A stretch of DNA of 64,000 nt from Anabaena sp. WA102 (GCF_001277295.1 NZ_CP011456.1:4716001-4780000), one strand, 5' to 3'; shown: positions 25,035 through 33,992, numbered from the stretch's first letter. The notes: generated by a model from the sequence alone, not told the origin. Numbers and translations are program-made.

Positions 25035-25160
25035 TTAATTTTTTCCTGGGAATACTTTAGTTAAATCTAAGATTAATTCCGGGAGAGATGGCAATTTTAC
25101 AGACTCATTAGGGAGGATAATTGATTTGTAACGATAGCCAAATTTACCTTGTAAATCTTG
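25035..25160 (-). pseudogene. Short C-terminal relic, possibly Uma2-like
   Basis: The minus strand reads 'YQDLQGKFGYRYKSIILPNE' then 'LPSLPELILDLTKVFPGKN' and stops. This resembles the last ~40 residues of Uma2-type proteins in cyanobacteria, but the match is from memory and short. A stop lies just upstream, so no intact gene remains. Confidence 0.35.
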
Positions 25161-25236
25161 ATATCAGTAGCAAGAGTCATAAAATTTAGGTAATATGAGT
25201 TTAGCTTAAATTATATCATATAAATACCAGATACCC

Positions 25237-25269
25237 AGATCCCCGACTTCTTAGAGAAGTCGGGGATCT
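25237..25269. terminator. Perfect palindrome after hoxH (dispersed 'agatccccgacttctt' hairpin)
   Basis: 'agatccccgacttct' pairs with 'agaagtcggggatct' around a 3-nt loop. It lies 6 bp beyond the hoxH stop and could end the hox transcript. The same hairpin occurs at 47773-47804, so it is also a dispersed repeat. Confidence 0.6.
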
Positions 25270-25275
25270 AAATAC

Positions 25276-26723
25276 TTAATTATGATAAATTTGATTAACT
25301 ATAGTGCCATTTGTGTCCACTACTTCTATTAATAAAGGCATTTGTCCCATTGCATGAGTTGAACAACTCAAACAAGGATCAAAAGTCCTAATTCCGGCTT
25401 CAACTCGGTTTAACATTCCTTCTTTTATGTTATCACCTTGGATAAAATGACGGGCAATTTGGGCAACTGTCCGATTCATGGCTAAGTTATTTTGACCAGT
25501 AGCAATAATCAAATTTACTTTTAACATTAAACCATTTTCATCAACTTGATAATGATGAAATAATGTCCCTCTTGGGGCTTCACTAACACCAACTGCCTCT
25601 AGGCAATTAATACCAGCTTCAGCACAGAGACGATTTGATAAAATATCTGGGTCATCAAGGATAATCTCTATATGTTCAATTGATGCTAAAATTTCAATTA
25701 ACCGCGCATAATGATAGAAAAATGATGATTTAACAGTTCCGGTTCCATAACTACGAAATTCTTTTAATTCTGTGTCTGCTAAAGGTGTGCCAATCTGACT
25801 ACAGATATTTAATCTAGCTAATGGTCCGACGCGATACATTCCACTATCTAAACGACAATGATCTGTGGTATCAGGATAACCTAAAGGAAGATAATAAGGT
25901 GATTTTAAATAAGAATCTGCTTGGACTGCTTCACCAATAAATTCATGATAGTTAGCAGCATCAAGATTATCAGCAACAATGTTTCCTCCACTATCAACAA
26001 ATCGGATATGTCCATCATAAGTTTCCCATAAACCTTCAGGACTGACTAAACCCATAAATAAACTAGGAAAATTACCAAAAGTTTTTGCTTCTTTTTCATA
26101 AGTTTTTAATAGGGTTTTAAATAAAGCTATGGCACTAATTACAGTGGCTTTGGCTTCAGGAATTTTTTGCTGAATGTGGGTGCGATTTTCTGTTGTTAAA
26201 GGGTCACGAACTCCACCAGGAACAGCCCAGGAAGGATGAATTTTTTTCCTCCTAATAATTCAATGATTTCTTGTCCAAATTGGCGTAAACGGATTCCACC
26301 TCTGGCTAATTCCGGTTCAGCGGCAATTAAACCAAAGATATTGCGGTTTTCGGGTTCGCTATCCATGCCCAATAATAGGTCTGGTGCGCTGAGGTGAAAG
26401 AAGCTGAGGGCATGAGATTGGATGATTTGCCCTAAATTCATCAAACGGCGTAATTGAGAGGCTGTTTTGGGGATTGTAACGGCTAATATTTTATCCCCTG
26501 TTTTGGCTGATGCTAATAAGTGACTGACTGGACAAATACCGCAAATTCTCGCCGTAATTCCTGGCATTTCTGGAAACGGACGACCGACACAAAATTTTTC
26601 AAACCCACGAAATTCTGTAACATGAAATCTAGCATCATTTACTTGACCTTCATCATCTAAATAAATGCTAATTTTCGCGTGTCCTTCAATGCGAGTAACG
26701 GGGTCAATAACAATTGTTTTCAT
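25276..26723 (-). pseudogene. hoxH: Bidirectional [NiFe] hydrogenase large subunit HoxH, reading frame broken in an A7 run
   Basis: Large catalytic subunit of the NAD(P)-linked hydrogenase. Starts MKTIVIDPVTRIEGHAKI at 26723, with 'RICGICPVSH' (first Ni-Fe Cys pair), and ends 'FDPCLSCSTHAMGQ' plus a cleavable tail. Translated together the two parts give the expected ~480 residues, but at 26241-26247 (plus-strand T7) one base is missing: frame 1 runs into 'KKFILPGL' and stops at 26196, while the expected 'KKIHPSW' lies in the -1 frame, which then continues to the normal end. The context GG-A-AAA-AAA-T is a slippery heptamer. It may be a true mutation, a recoding site or a sequencing error. Confidence 0.85.
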
Positions 26724-26755
26724 AATTAATCGGTGATTGGTAATTAGATAAAATT

Positions 26756-26868
26756 GTAGGTTGGGTTGACGTAAGGAAACCCAACATTTCCGCAACATTA
26801 TCAAAGATTTTGTTGGGTTATGCCTACGGCTCCCGTAAGGGATACACTTTGTTCTACCCAACCTACGG
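26756..26868. repeat. Palindromic element 'gtaggttgggtt' inside the hox operon
   Basis: 'gtaggttgggttgacg' at the left faces 'tacccaacctac' at the right, with an inner 'aacccaacatt...ttgttgggtta' pair. It is a dispersed non-coding hairpin element lying between the CBS gene and hoxH and must be transcribed with them. Confidence 0.7.
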
Positions 26869-26875
26869 ATATTAA

Positions 26876-27490
26876 TTACAAATCATAAAACCTAGATTCT
26901 GTGAATTCTGGATATTCATCACAGTAATCTTCAAAGGCAGTTTTCAGAGGTTTTTCAGCGAGTTGGTGGGCAATTTCGGCTTGAATTTCTTCTACTACAT
27001 CCCAAGCGGCTGCACATTCTGCGGAATTGATGCCTTTTTCTGCACAAACAATTCGAGCTTTTTTAATTTCATCTTGTAATTCTTGTTCTAATAAAAATGA
27101 GCGCGGTTGTTCTAAACAAGTACTTCTGGCTAAGATATCAGTAAGTGAGATTATTCCTAATAATTTACCACTAATTACAGGCGCACGGCGGAGATGATGA
27201 TTAGCAAATAATCTGGCTACATATTCTAAACCCAATTCTGGATTAACGACAATACAAGGTTTAGTCATAATTTCATAAACACGGATTTTATTTGGATCTT
27301 TGCTATAGGAAATTACCTTATAAACAATGTCGCTTTCTGTGATAATTCCATAAGCATCTTGTTCATGACGACGATCTACAATTAATGCTCTCCAATCTCT
27401 TGCTTTCATTAAATCAACTGCTTCTTTGACTGTTGCTGAATTGCGAATCATTGCCACATCTTTAGTCATTACATCTGCTGCTGTTAACAT
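26876..27490 (-). CDS. Two-CBS-domain protein in the hox operon
   Basis: 204 residues. CBS 1 about 1-62 ('LTAADVMTKDVAMIRNSATV'), CBS 2 about 70-125 ('VYEIMTKPCIVVNPELGLEY', 'LRRAPVISGKLLGIISLTDI'), then a helical tail with several acidic residues. CBS pairs bind adenosine nucleotides and regulate partner proteins. Its place between hoxY and hoxH suggests that it senses energy charge for the hydrogenase or acts in its maturation; this is inference from context. Similar genes sit in hox clusters of other heterocystous species as I recall. Confidence 0.9.
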   Translation of the reverse strand: MLTAADVMTKDVAMIRNSATVKEAVDLMKARDWRALIVDRRHEQDAYGIITESDIVYKVISYSKDPNKIRVYEIMTKPCIVVNPELGLEYVARLFANHHLRRAPVISGKLLGIISLTDILARSTCLEQPRSFLLEQELQDEIKKARIVCAEKGINSAECAAAWDVVEEIQAEIAHQLAEKPLKTAFEDYCDEYPEFTESRFYDL

Positions 27491-27569
27491 AATTCACCTC
27501 GAAAAAATAGGAGTCAGGAGTCAGGAGGAAGAAAGAAGATATAGGGGTTATCTGTTGAGTTAAATATAA

Positions 27570-27612
27570 GAACCCCGCCCCCAACCCCCTCCCCGCAAGC
27601 AAGGAGGGGGCT
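27570..27612. repeat. Dispersed repeat 'ccccaaccccctccccgcaagc'-type
   Basis: C-rich 43-bp unit with partial hairpin (ccccctcc/ggaggggg), also at 38671-38713 (inverted) and 45505-45548. It lies between hoxY and the CBS gene. Preceded by the 'ggagtcaggagtcagg' type of short repeat. Confidence 0.8.
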
Positions 27613-27646
27613 ATAATGGATGTATTTATTTGGTTATAATTACTAA

Positions 27647-28192
27647 TTAACCAAATTTAATCATTTCTCTGCCGACAATTTCCGGTTTTTCTCCTTTTAA
27701 TAGTGGTTCAAGTGCGGCACGAATCCGATGTGCTGAAGGGGGACAACCGGGTAAATAAATATCAACTGGTACTACCTTATGCACAGGGAGAACTGTATCT
27801 AGTAAAGGGGGAACAATTCCTGGGGAATTGGGAATTTGTTGATTAATATCTGCTTCTTGAATATAAGCTAATTGTAGGGCTGGTTCAGCACCACCTGCAA
27901 GATTACGTAAAGCGGTAACATTACCAGTAACAGCACAATCACCAAAGGAAATTATTGTTTTAGTCCGGTTTCTAATTTTGTGAATTAATTCTAAATGTTC
28001 TTCATTGGCGATCGCACCTTCAACTAATACGATATCTACACCTTCGGGATATTCTTTAATATCAGCTAAGGGACTATAAACTATATCTACTTGTGCGGCT
28101 AAATCTATTAACCATTCGTCCAAATCGAGAAAGGACATATGACAACCAGAACACCCACCTAACCAGACTGTTGCTAATTTGATTTTAGTCAT
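27647..28192 (-). CDS. hoxY: Bidirectional hydrogenase small subunit HoxY
   Basis: 181 residues, full length. Carries one proximal [4Fe-4S] cluster: 'WLGGCSGCHMSFLDL' gives two Cys, 'FGDCAVTGNV' the third and 'LPGCPPSAHRIR' the fourth. Electrons pass from HoxH to the diaphorase HoxEFU through it. Starts ATG 12 bp after the DUF3122 stop, so translation is likely coupled. Confidence 0.97.
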   Translation of the reverse strand: MTKIKLATVWLGGCSGCHMSFLDLDEWLIDLAAQVDIVYSPLADIKEYPEGVDIVLVEGAIANEEHLELIHKIRNRTKTIISFGDCAVTGNVTALRNLAGGAEPALQLAYIQEADINQQIPNSPGIVPPLLDTVLPVHKVVPVDIYLPGCPPSAHRIRAALEPLLKGEKPEIVGREMIKFG

Positions 28193-28204
28193 TTTTTCAC
28201 CTTT

Positions 28205-28726
28205 TCAGTTTTCAGTGGAAATTAATGATTGCCATTCTTTGACAACATGAATGGGAACTGCGATATTAATGAAGTTTGTACTGGGAAGGGGTATAGATAA
28301 AGTTAAAGATTCTGGAGGTAATTGAGGTAAGATTTCTGTCAAATCATATTGACCAACAGTTGGTGCTGGGGCTTCCTCTAAAAATACATCAGCAGCATTC
28401 CAAACTTTACCTGTTGTTGAGGTGATTTTTAAAGGTTGGGGATGAATTAACTCACCAACACTAGGAAAACCAACTAGGCGAAGATTTATATTCGATGGTT
28501 GATCCGAATACACTTGTTTAAATAATACAACTTGCCAGACTTTTCCTGATTGATCATCTAATTTCACTTGTGAACGGTAAATAATTTCTTCGGGAGGATT
28601 TCCTATCTGAGTAACAGCAGCAATTACTTTTCCAGATGATAGATTTGCTAAACCAAGGAATATAAATGTTGTCAATATCCCTACTAATAGAATTCGCTTA
28701 AATATTTGTTGAATATGCGGTAACAT
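28205..28726 (-). CDS. DUF3122-like exported protein in the hox operon
   Basis: 173 residues. A hydrophobic segment at about 11-30 ('ILLVGILTTFIFLGLANLSS') ends near an 'VIAA' cleavage-like site, so it is secreted or lipid-facing in the periplasm or thylakoid lumen. The mature part ('VWQVVLFKQVYSDQPSNINL', 'LRLVGFPSVGELIHPQPL') fits the cyanobacterial DUF3122 family of unknown function. It lies between hoxU and hoxY with gaps of 35 and 12 bp. A link to hydrogenase is only by position. Confidence 0.8.
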   Translation of the reverse strand: MLPHIQQIFKRILLVGILTTFIFLGLANLSSGKVIAAVTQIGNPPEEIIYRSQVKLDDQSGKVWQVVLFKQVYSDQPSNINLRLVGFPSVGELIHPQPLKITSTTGKVWNAADVFLEEAPAPTVGQYDLTEILPQLPPESLTLSIPLPSTNFINIAVPIHVVKEWQSLISTEN

Positions 28727-28761
28727 GAGATTTCATTTTAAATTATGCTAATGACTAATGA

Positions 28762-29478
28762 CTAAAAATTCCACTGCTTTTTATTTCTTGCAGTTACTAA
28801 AAATTCAATTTTGCCCCGATCATGTTTCATTTCACCGACACTTGAACCTTTATCAAATAATGCTCCTGTGGGACAGGCATTCACACATTTACCACAGGAA
28901 GTACAGGTCTGGGAAGTTCCCCAAGGTTGATTTAAATCAGTAATTACATGAGATTTTGAGCCTCTTCCTGCCATATCCCAAGTATGTGCGCCTTCAATTT
29001 CATCACAGACACGAATACAGCGAGTGCAAAGCACACAACGATTATGATCTATGCCAAAAAGATGATGGGAAGTGTCAACAGTTCGCTGAGGATTTTGATA
29101 TTCTAAGCGGAGATGATCCATGCCCATTTCTATGGCTAAATCTTGTAATTCACAGTTACCATTAGCAACACAAATGGAACAAATGTGATTACCTTCAGCA
29201 AATAACATTTCTACAATTGTCCGCCGGTATTTTTGTAAGCGATCGCTATTTGTATTCACCTCCATTCCTTCTGTAACTTTAGTCACGCAAGCAGGTTGTA
29301 ATTTATTACTTCCTGCAATTTCCACTAAACATAAACGACAAGCACCAATATCACCCACACCTTCTAAATGACATAATGTAGGAATATGAATACTAGCTTC
29401 CTGCGCTGCTTCTAGTAAGGTTTCATCCTCACGAGCGCTAATCAATTCCCCATTTATTGTTAAAGTTTTTACAGTCAT
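28762..29478 (-). CDS. hoxU: Bidirectional hydrogenase diaphorase subunit HoxU
   Basis: 238 residues homologous to the N-terminal part of NuoG. The 2Fe-2S domain has 'CHLEGVGDIGACRLCLVE'; then a His-containing 4Fe-4S region, and two ferredoxin-type clusters 'CVLCTRCIRVC' and 'CTSCGKCVNACP'. It passes electrons between HoxY and HoxF. 74 bp downstream of hoxF; intact. Confidence 0.97.
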   Translation of the reverse strand: MTVKTLTINGELISAREDETLLEAAQEASIHIPTLCHLEGVGDIGACRLCLVEIAGSNKLQPACVTKVTEGMEVNTNSDRLQKYRRTIVEMLFAEGNHICSICVANGNCELQDLAIEMGMDHLRLEYQNPQRTVDTSHHLFGIDHNRCVLCTRCIRVCDEIEGAHTWDMAGRGSKSHVITDLNQPWGTSQTCTSCGKCVNACPTGALFDKGSSVGEMKHDRGKIEFLVTARNKKQWNF

Positions 29479-29552
29479 AGTAATTTGGTAATGGGTAATG
29501 GGTAATTGGTAATTCTTAATCCTGAAAATCCTTTAATCCTGGAAATCCTGAT

Positions 29553-31163
29553 TCAGACAGTTTCCCTGACTAATTCCAAATATTCATCTCGAAAATATTG
29601 CAAAGTGCTAAAAACTGGATTTGGTGCAGACTGTCCTAAACCACATAAACTGGTGTGTTTTACCATGTCGCAAAGTTCCTCCAATAAATCTAAATCAGCG
29701 AGCGAACCTTTTCCTTGACTAATCTTTGTTAATAAACCGTGTAATTGCACAGTTCCCACACGACAAGGAATGCACTTACCGCAAGATTCATCCATGCAGA
29801 ATTCCATGAAAAAGCGGGCGACATCTACCATATTTGTAGTTTTATCCATGACAATCATTCCCCCCGAACCCATCATTGAACCCAAGGCGGTTAAAGATTC
29901 ATAATCCACAGGTGTAGCAAAAGCCGACGCAGGAATACATCCCCCTGAAGGTCCGCCGGTTTGTACTGCTTTAGCTATACCATTGTCGGGAACACCTCCT
30001 CCCATTTCCTCAACAATTACTTGTAAAGATGTTCCCATTGGGACTTCTATTAAACCCGTGTTGCGGATGTTTCCAGCTAACGCAAATACCTTTGTACCTT
30101 TGCTTTTACCAATGCCGATATTAGCAAACCAGTCAGCACCTTTACGAATAATCGGCGCAATATTGGCAAAGGTTTCCACATTGTTAATTAACGTCGGATA
30201 GCCCCATAAACCGGACTCAGCCGGGTATGGTGGACGGGGATGGGGGACACCACGTTTACCTTCAATTGAAGCCATTAACGCCGTTTCTTCACCGCAGACA
30301 TAAGCACCCGCACCGATACGGATTTCTACTTTAAAATCAAAGGGAGAGTCGAAGATTTGTGAACCCAAAAGTCCTAAGTGTTGGGCTTGATGAATTGCCG
30401 TTTCCAGGCGTTTGATAGCAATGGGATATTCTGCCCTAACATAAATATAGCCTTGATTTGCACCAATGGAGTAGGCAGCGATCGCCATCCCTTCCAAAAC
30501 CCGATGGGGATCACTTTCTAATACACTCCTATCCATGAATGCACCGGGATCACCTTCATCAGCATTGCAAATTACAAACTTCTTCTCAGCCTTTGATTTT
30601 GCTACCGTTCCCCATTTTAAACCTGTGGGATAACCAGCACCACCGCGCCCCCTTAAACCGCTTTTAGTAATAGTTTCTATTACCTGACTGGGTTTCATTT
30701 CCCGCAGCACTTGGTAAAGGGCTTGATAACCATCAGCCGCAATGTAAGCTTGAATGCGTTCGGGGTCAATTTTACCACTATTTTCTAGGACAATCGGTAA
30801 TTGACGGCTGAAAAATGGCTCATTTAAATCACCCTCCTGTAAATTTGTGACTTCTCCATTTACCCCCGCCATAATTGCTGCTGCATTTTCTGGGGTAACT
30901 TTTTGATACAATTTTGATGCGGGCGGATTTTCCCGATTTTCCACCTGTACCAATGGTCCTTGACAACATAGACGCATACAACCCACACCAGAAACCTGCA
31001 CAGTATCTTCTAAACCCGCAGCTTTCACAGATGCTTCCAGATTGTCCTTCACAGCTTGAGAATCAGAAGAGAGACAACCCGCAGCCGTACAACAGCGAAT
31101 TTGCACAGATTTCCGTTGAGAAAGCTCCTTTTGGGCAATTTCTAATAATTCACTTAGTTCCAT
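29553..31163 (-). CDS. hoxF: Bidirectional hydrogenase diaphorase subunit HoxF
   Basis: 536 residues. The N-terminal thioredoxin-like 2Fe-2S domain (about 1-110, 'CCTAAGCLSSDSQAV', 'GVGCMRLCCQGPLV') is followed by the NuoF-like FMN/NAD(H) domain ('GLRGRGGAGYPTGLKWG', 'CNADEGDPGAFMDRSVLESD') and a 4Fe-4S site 'SCGKCIPCRVGT...SLCGLG'. It oxidises or reduces NAD(P)H. It overlaps hoxE by 14 nt. Confidence 0.97.
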   Translation of the reverse strand: MELSELLEIAQKELSQRKSVQIRCCTAAGCLSSDSQAVKDNLEASVKAAGLEDTVQVSGVGCMRLCCQGPLVQVENRENPPASKLYQKVTPENAAAIMAGVNGEVTNLQEGDLNEPFFSRQLPIVLENSGKIDPERIQAYIAADGYQALYQVLREMKPSQVIETITKSGLRGRGGAGYPTGLKWGTVAKSKAEKKFVICNADEGDPGAFMDRSVLESDPHRVLEGMAIAAYSIGANQGYIYVRAEYPIAIKRLETAIHQAQHLGLLGSQIFDSPFDFKVEIRIGAGAYVCGEETALMASIEGKRGVPHPRPPYPAESGLWGYPTLINNVETFANIAPIIRKGADWFANIGIGKSKGTKVFALAGNIRNTGLIEVPMGTSLQVIVEEMGGGVPDNGIAKAVQTGGPSGGCIPASAFATPVDYESLTALGSMMGSGGMIVMDKTTNMVDVARFFMEFCMDESCGKCIPCRVGTVQLHGLLTKISQGKGSLADLDLLEELCDMVKHTSLCGLGQSAPNPVFSTLQYFRDEYLELVRETV

Positions 31164-31662
31164 TTTGCCACCATTCTCCCACTTTTTCGCAAACCGATTC
31201 CGGGGTTTGATTACCTAAAATAGCACCATCAAACACTACCGCAGGGGCAATTCCACAAGCCCCCAAACATCTAGCCGTCATCAAAGAAATTTGACCATTT
31301 GCGGTAGTTTCTCCTGCGTGAATTTGCGTAATTTTTTCCAACTGGGTTAAGATCGCCGTTGAGCCTTTGACATAACAAGCTGTACCCGTACAAACCACAC
31401 AATTATGAACCCCTTTCGGTGCTAGGGAAAACAAATGATAGAAAGTAGCCACTCCATAAACGCGACTAGGTGGCAACTTCAGACTATGGGAAATGTACAG
31501 CAATAAATCCAGTTCTAAATAACCAAATAATTCAGAAGCCCGATGCAGAATTTCAATAAGTGCATCTTGTTGATATTGATGACGCTTAATAGTTGCGTCT
31601 AACATCTTTAAACGCTTGTCTCCACTGGGATGAGTTAAAGAAGGTGGAACTGATGTTTTCAT
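31150..31662 (-). CDS. hoxE: Bidirectional hydrogenase subunit HoxE
   Basis: 170 residues, NuoE-like thioredoxin fold with a 2Fe-2S cluster: 'VVCTGTACYVKGS' and 'RCLGACGIAPAVV'. First gene of the hox operon; upstream (31663-31984) lie mobile elements, so the promoter is probably within or next to them. HoxE docks ferredoxin/NAD electron flow in cyanobacteria. Confidence 0.96.
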   Translation of the reverse strand: MKTSVPPSLTHPSGDKRLKMLDATIKRHQYQQDALIEILHRASELFGYLELDLLLYISHSLKLPPSRVYGVATFYHLFSLAPKGVHNCVVCTGTACYVKGSTAILTQLEKITQIHAGETTANGQISLMTARCLGACGIAPAVVFDGAILGNQTPESVCEKVGEWWQNGTK

Positions 31663-31683
31663 ATTTTTTCACAAAATCCATTA

Positions 31684-31768
31684 GACATCTCCAAAAATTA
31701 AATATGCCTATCCTAGAACCCTTGTAGAGACGTTCCATGGAACGTCTCTACTTTTCTGGAGATGTATA
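31684..31768. repeat. Inverted-repeat element with perfect 28-bp central palindrome
   Basis: Outer arms 'gacatctccaaaaa'/'tttctggagatgta' enclose 'gtagagacgttcca' (31724-31737) followed directly by its exact complement 'tggaacgtctctac' (31738-31751). It sits in the upstream region of hoxE and could influence the promoter. Confidence 0.75.
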
Positions 31769-31774
31769 TTAACT

Positions 31775-31850
31775 TATCCGTCTTTATCTGCGTTCATCTG
31801 CGGTTAATAATTCTGGAAATCTGATTCTATGCAGCCTCATCTAGCATTAC
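31775..31850. repeat. Dispersed 'tatctgcg(tt)catctgcggttaa' repeat
   Basis: Also seen at about 24025-24090 and 62225-62310 with the following 'attctggaaat...cagc(c/t)tcatct' part. Non-coding. Confidence 0.6.
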
Positions 31851-31860
31851 TTACTAACTG

Positions 31861-31993
31861 TAAGTAGGTGAACACAATAAAACCAAACTGTGTAAAGAAA
31901 TGTAAAATCGCCCAAACCCTCTTCACTCTTGCCTCTTGCATGAGTGCCTTTTGCCTTGCCATAACGACAATTTTCAACACCAACCTACTTAGT
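31861..31993. repeat. MITE-like element, family 'actaagtaggt', copy C (inverted)
   Basis: Runs 'taagtaggtgaacacaataa' to 'accaacctacttagt'. Its right terminal repeat contains the stop codon of the universal stress protein gene (31985-31987). Confidence 0.9.
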
Positions 31994-32506
31994 AGCTGCT
32001 GAAGAAACATTTGCCGCTTGGGAACTCATAGGAATATGGACAATCTGCACTGAACAAGGTGCATGATGTAAAACATAATTACTCACACTACCGAGAAAAA
32101 ATTCCGCCAGTCCAGAACGTCCCCGTCTTCCCATGATAATTAAGTCAGCATTCCAGTCAGTGGCTAATTCACAAATCATTCGTCCTGGACTACCAGTATT
32201 TTGGGTAAATTCTGTATTAACACCAGATGTATTAGCTTGGGCGCTCCATGACTGTAACATTTGCCAACCTTCGTTTTTAAATTTTTCCCAATGCTCTTGG
32301 TATAATTTAAAACTTTGCTCGTTCCAACCGGGATAGTAGTCAATATTGGGGAAAACCAGTGCCTCTGGACTACCTTCCTCTTCCTGTGATAAAACGTGCA
32401 GTAACATTAAATTCGCAGATGTGATCTTGGCTAAAGATAAAGCTTGCTCAAAAACTTTTATACTCATGTCCGAGCGATCTACTGCGACTAAAATTTTCTT
32501 AAACAT
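31985..32506 (-). CDS. Universal stress protein (UspA family)
   Basis: 173 residues: 'ILVAVDRSDMSIKVFEQALS' at the start and the ATP-binding 'MGRRGRSGLAEFFLGSVSNY' near the end (G-2x-G-9x-G(S/T)). Cytosolic, role in stress tolerance. The last two residues (Thr-Lys) and the TAG stop are read from the terminal inverted repeat of MITE copy C, so the original C-terminus has been replaced. Upstream the 280-bp gap to the next gene shows no feature. Confidence 0.93.
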   Translation of the reverse strand: MFKKILVAVDRSDMSIKVFEQALSLAKITSANLMLLHVLSQEEEGSPEALVFPNIDYYPGWNEQSFKLYQEHWEKFKNEGWQMLQSWSAQANTSGVNTEFTQNTGSPGRMICELATDWNADLIIMGRRGRSGLAEFFLGSVSNYVLHHAPCSVQIVHIPMSSQAANVSSAATK

Positions 32507-32789
32507 ATATACCTCGATGTTAGTTTGCTAACTAATGATAATGAGTATATTCGGCTTTTTAGGTTAATATTTGGTAAAAGCATCCTTAATATTCACCAAC
32601 AATTGTACAGCAGAAGTCGGGAGTAGCAGCTTTATATGGCATAGTTTCGTAATTAAATTTTACACTTTGTCTAACTGGAATATCCTGGATTTATCGGTCA
32701 AGAATTTGGCAATTAAGGCTTGATATTTACACTATACAAGTAAGAAAAAAATTGCATCTTATCTAAGATAGATTAACAGATGTTAAAAT

Positions 32790-33911
32790 TTATTTCTCTG
32801 TGGCGATAATATGTAAATCTATGTGCTGATCTCTAATTAACTCCAGCAAGCGTTGTGTAAAAGAGCGTTTAAAAAATCTTTTCCATCGGGGTTGTTGACT
32901 TTCGCCAATGACTATTTGGGTGATATGATTAGTTGCGGCAACTTGGGCGATCGCCTGAGCGACATTGTTACTTTTAACATGAAGAAATTCACCACCAAAT
33001 TCTCGGCATAGTTTCTCACAAGTATGAATATGTAAACTTTCTTCTTTAGTCAAAAACCGTTCAGGGTCAGCGATGAATACAGTATATAATTTAGCATTCA
33101 TATAATTAGCAATTCGCGCCCCACGTCGTAATAATTGAATCGAATTTGGATAGGTAGATACACATATCAAAACTCGCTCATGGACAGTGCGAATTTGCCC
33201 AGGAGAGATGGAAGTATTTGCCTCTTCCTCAACTGTATCTGCGACTTCTCTTAATGCTAATTCTCGCAAAGCAATCAGGTTACGACGCTGAAAAAAGTTT
33301 TCTAAAGATTGCTCAATTTTATTAGCAGCATAAATTTTACCCTCCCGTAACCGTTCTTCTAAAGTTTCTGGAGTTACATCAATGACAACCACAGCATCAG
33401 CTTCATCCAGCAACCGATCTGGAATGCGTTCTCGGACGACAACACCCGTAATTCCGGCTACTAAATCATTCAAACTTTCTAAATGTTGAATATTCACAGT
33501 AGAGTAAACATCTATGCCGGCTGCTAAAATCAATTCTACATCTTGATAGCGTTTTTCTCTAAGTGAACCAGGAATATTTGTATGTGCTAATTCATCAACT
33601 AATACCAATTGGGGAGAGCGGTTTAAAATTGCCTCTGTGTCCATTTCTTGGAGGTTGATATTTTTATGAATATTGGCTTTTTGCGGAACTACTTCTAATC
33701 CTATAGCTTTGAAAGCAGTATCTTTGCGTCCATGAGTTTCGATAATGCCAATAACAACATCAATACCTTCTTGTTGCAGTTGATGTGCTTCTTCTAGCAT
33801 TCTGTAAGTTTTTCCCACACCAGGAGCCATACCAATGAATATTTTATGCTTTCCGCGTCGAGCAGGACGAATATAAGAACTGTCAGGGGAGGGCGTATGG
33901 GGGTAAGACAT
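32790..33911 (-). CDS. kdpD: KdpD-like sensor protein lacking the kinase (KdpD N-terminal + Usp domains)
   Basis: 373 residues against about 900 for full KdpD. Residues 20-230 are the KdpD domain with Walker A 'GMAPGVGKT' (27-35) and 'LVDELAHTN', followed by a universal-stress-like domain (about 245-373, 'VLICVSTYPNSIQLLRRGAR', 'IVIGESQQPRWKRFF'). The membrane segments, GAF and histidine kinase are absent. Short KdpD proteins are known in Anabaena with the potassium-ATPase operon; no kdpABC is in this window. Intact start and stop, so this is a natural form, not a truncation. Confidence 0.88.
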   Translation of the reverse strand: MSYPHTPSPDSSYIRPARRGKHKIFIGMAPGVGKTYRMLEEAHQLQQEGIDVVIGIIETHGRKDTAFKAIGLEVVPQKANIHKNINLQEMDTEAILNRSPQLVLVDELAHTNIPGSLREKRYQDVELILAAGIDVYSTVNIQHLESLNDLVAGITGVVVRERIPDRLLDEADAVVVIDVTPETLEERLREGKIYAANKIEQSLENFFQRRNLIALRELALREVADTVEEEANTSISPGQIRTVHERVLICVSTYPNSIQLLRRGARIANYMNAKLYTVFIADPERFLTKEESLHIHTCEKLCREFGGEFLHVKSNNVAQAIAQVAATNHITQIVIGESQQPRWKRFFKRSFTQRLLELIRDQHIDLHIIATEK

Positions 33912-33992
33912 AATAATAACTAGGGTTTGCGGAAAAGTCTTTTCATTCGGGCTAGTAGTTTGTCAACCCTAAAATGACGGGTGAAGGCAAGC

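Noticed and set aside
25276..26055. Separate short gene for the C-terminal half of HoxH
   Set aside because: Its first Met is internal to the conserved HoxH sequence; the two halves are one gene with a frame break.
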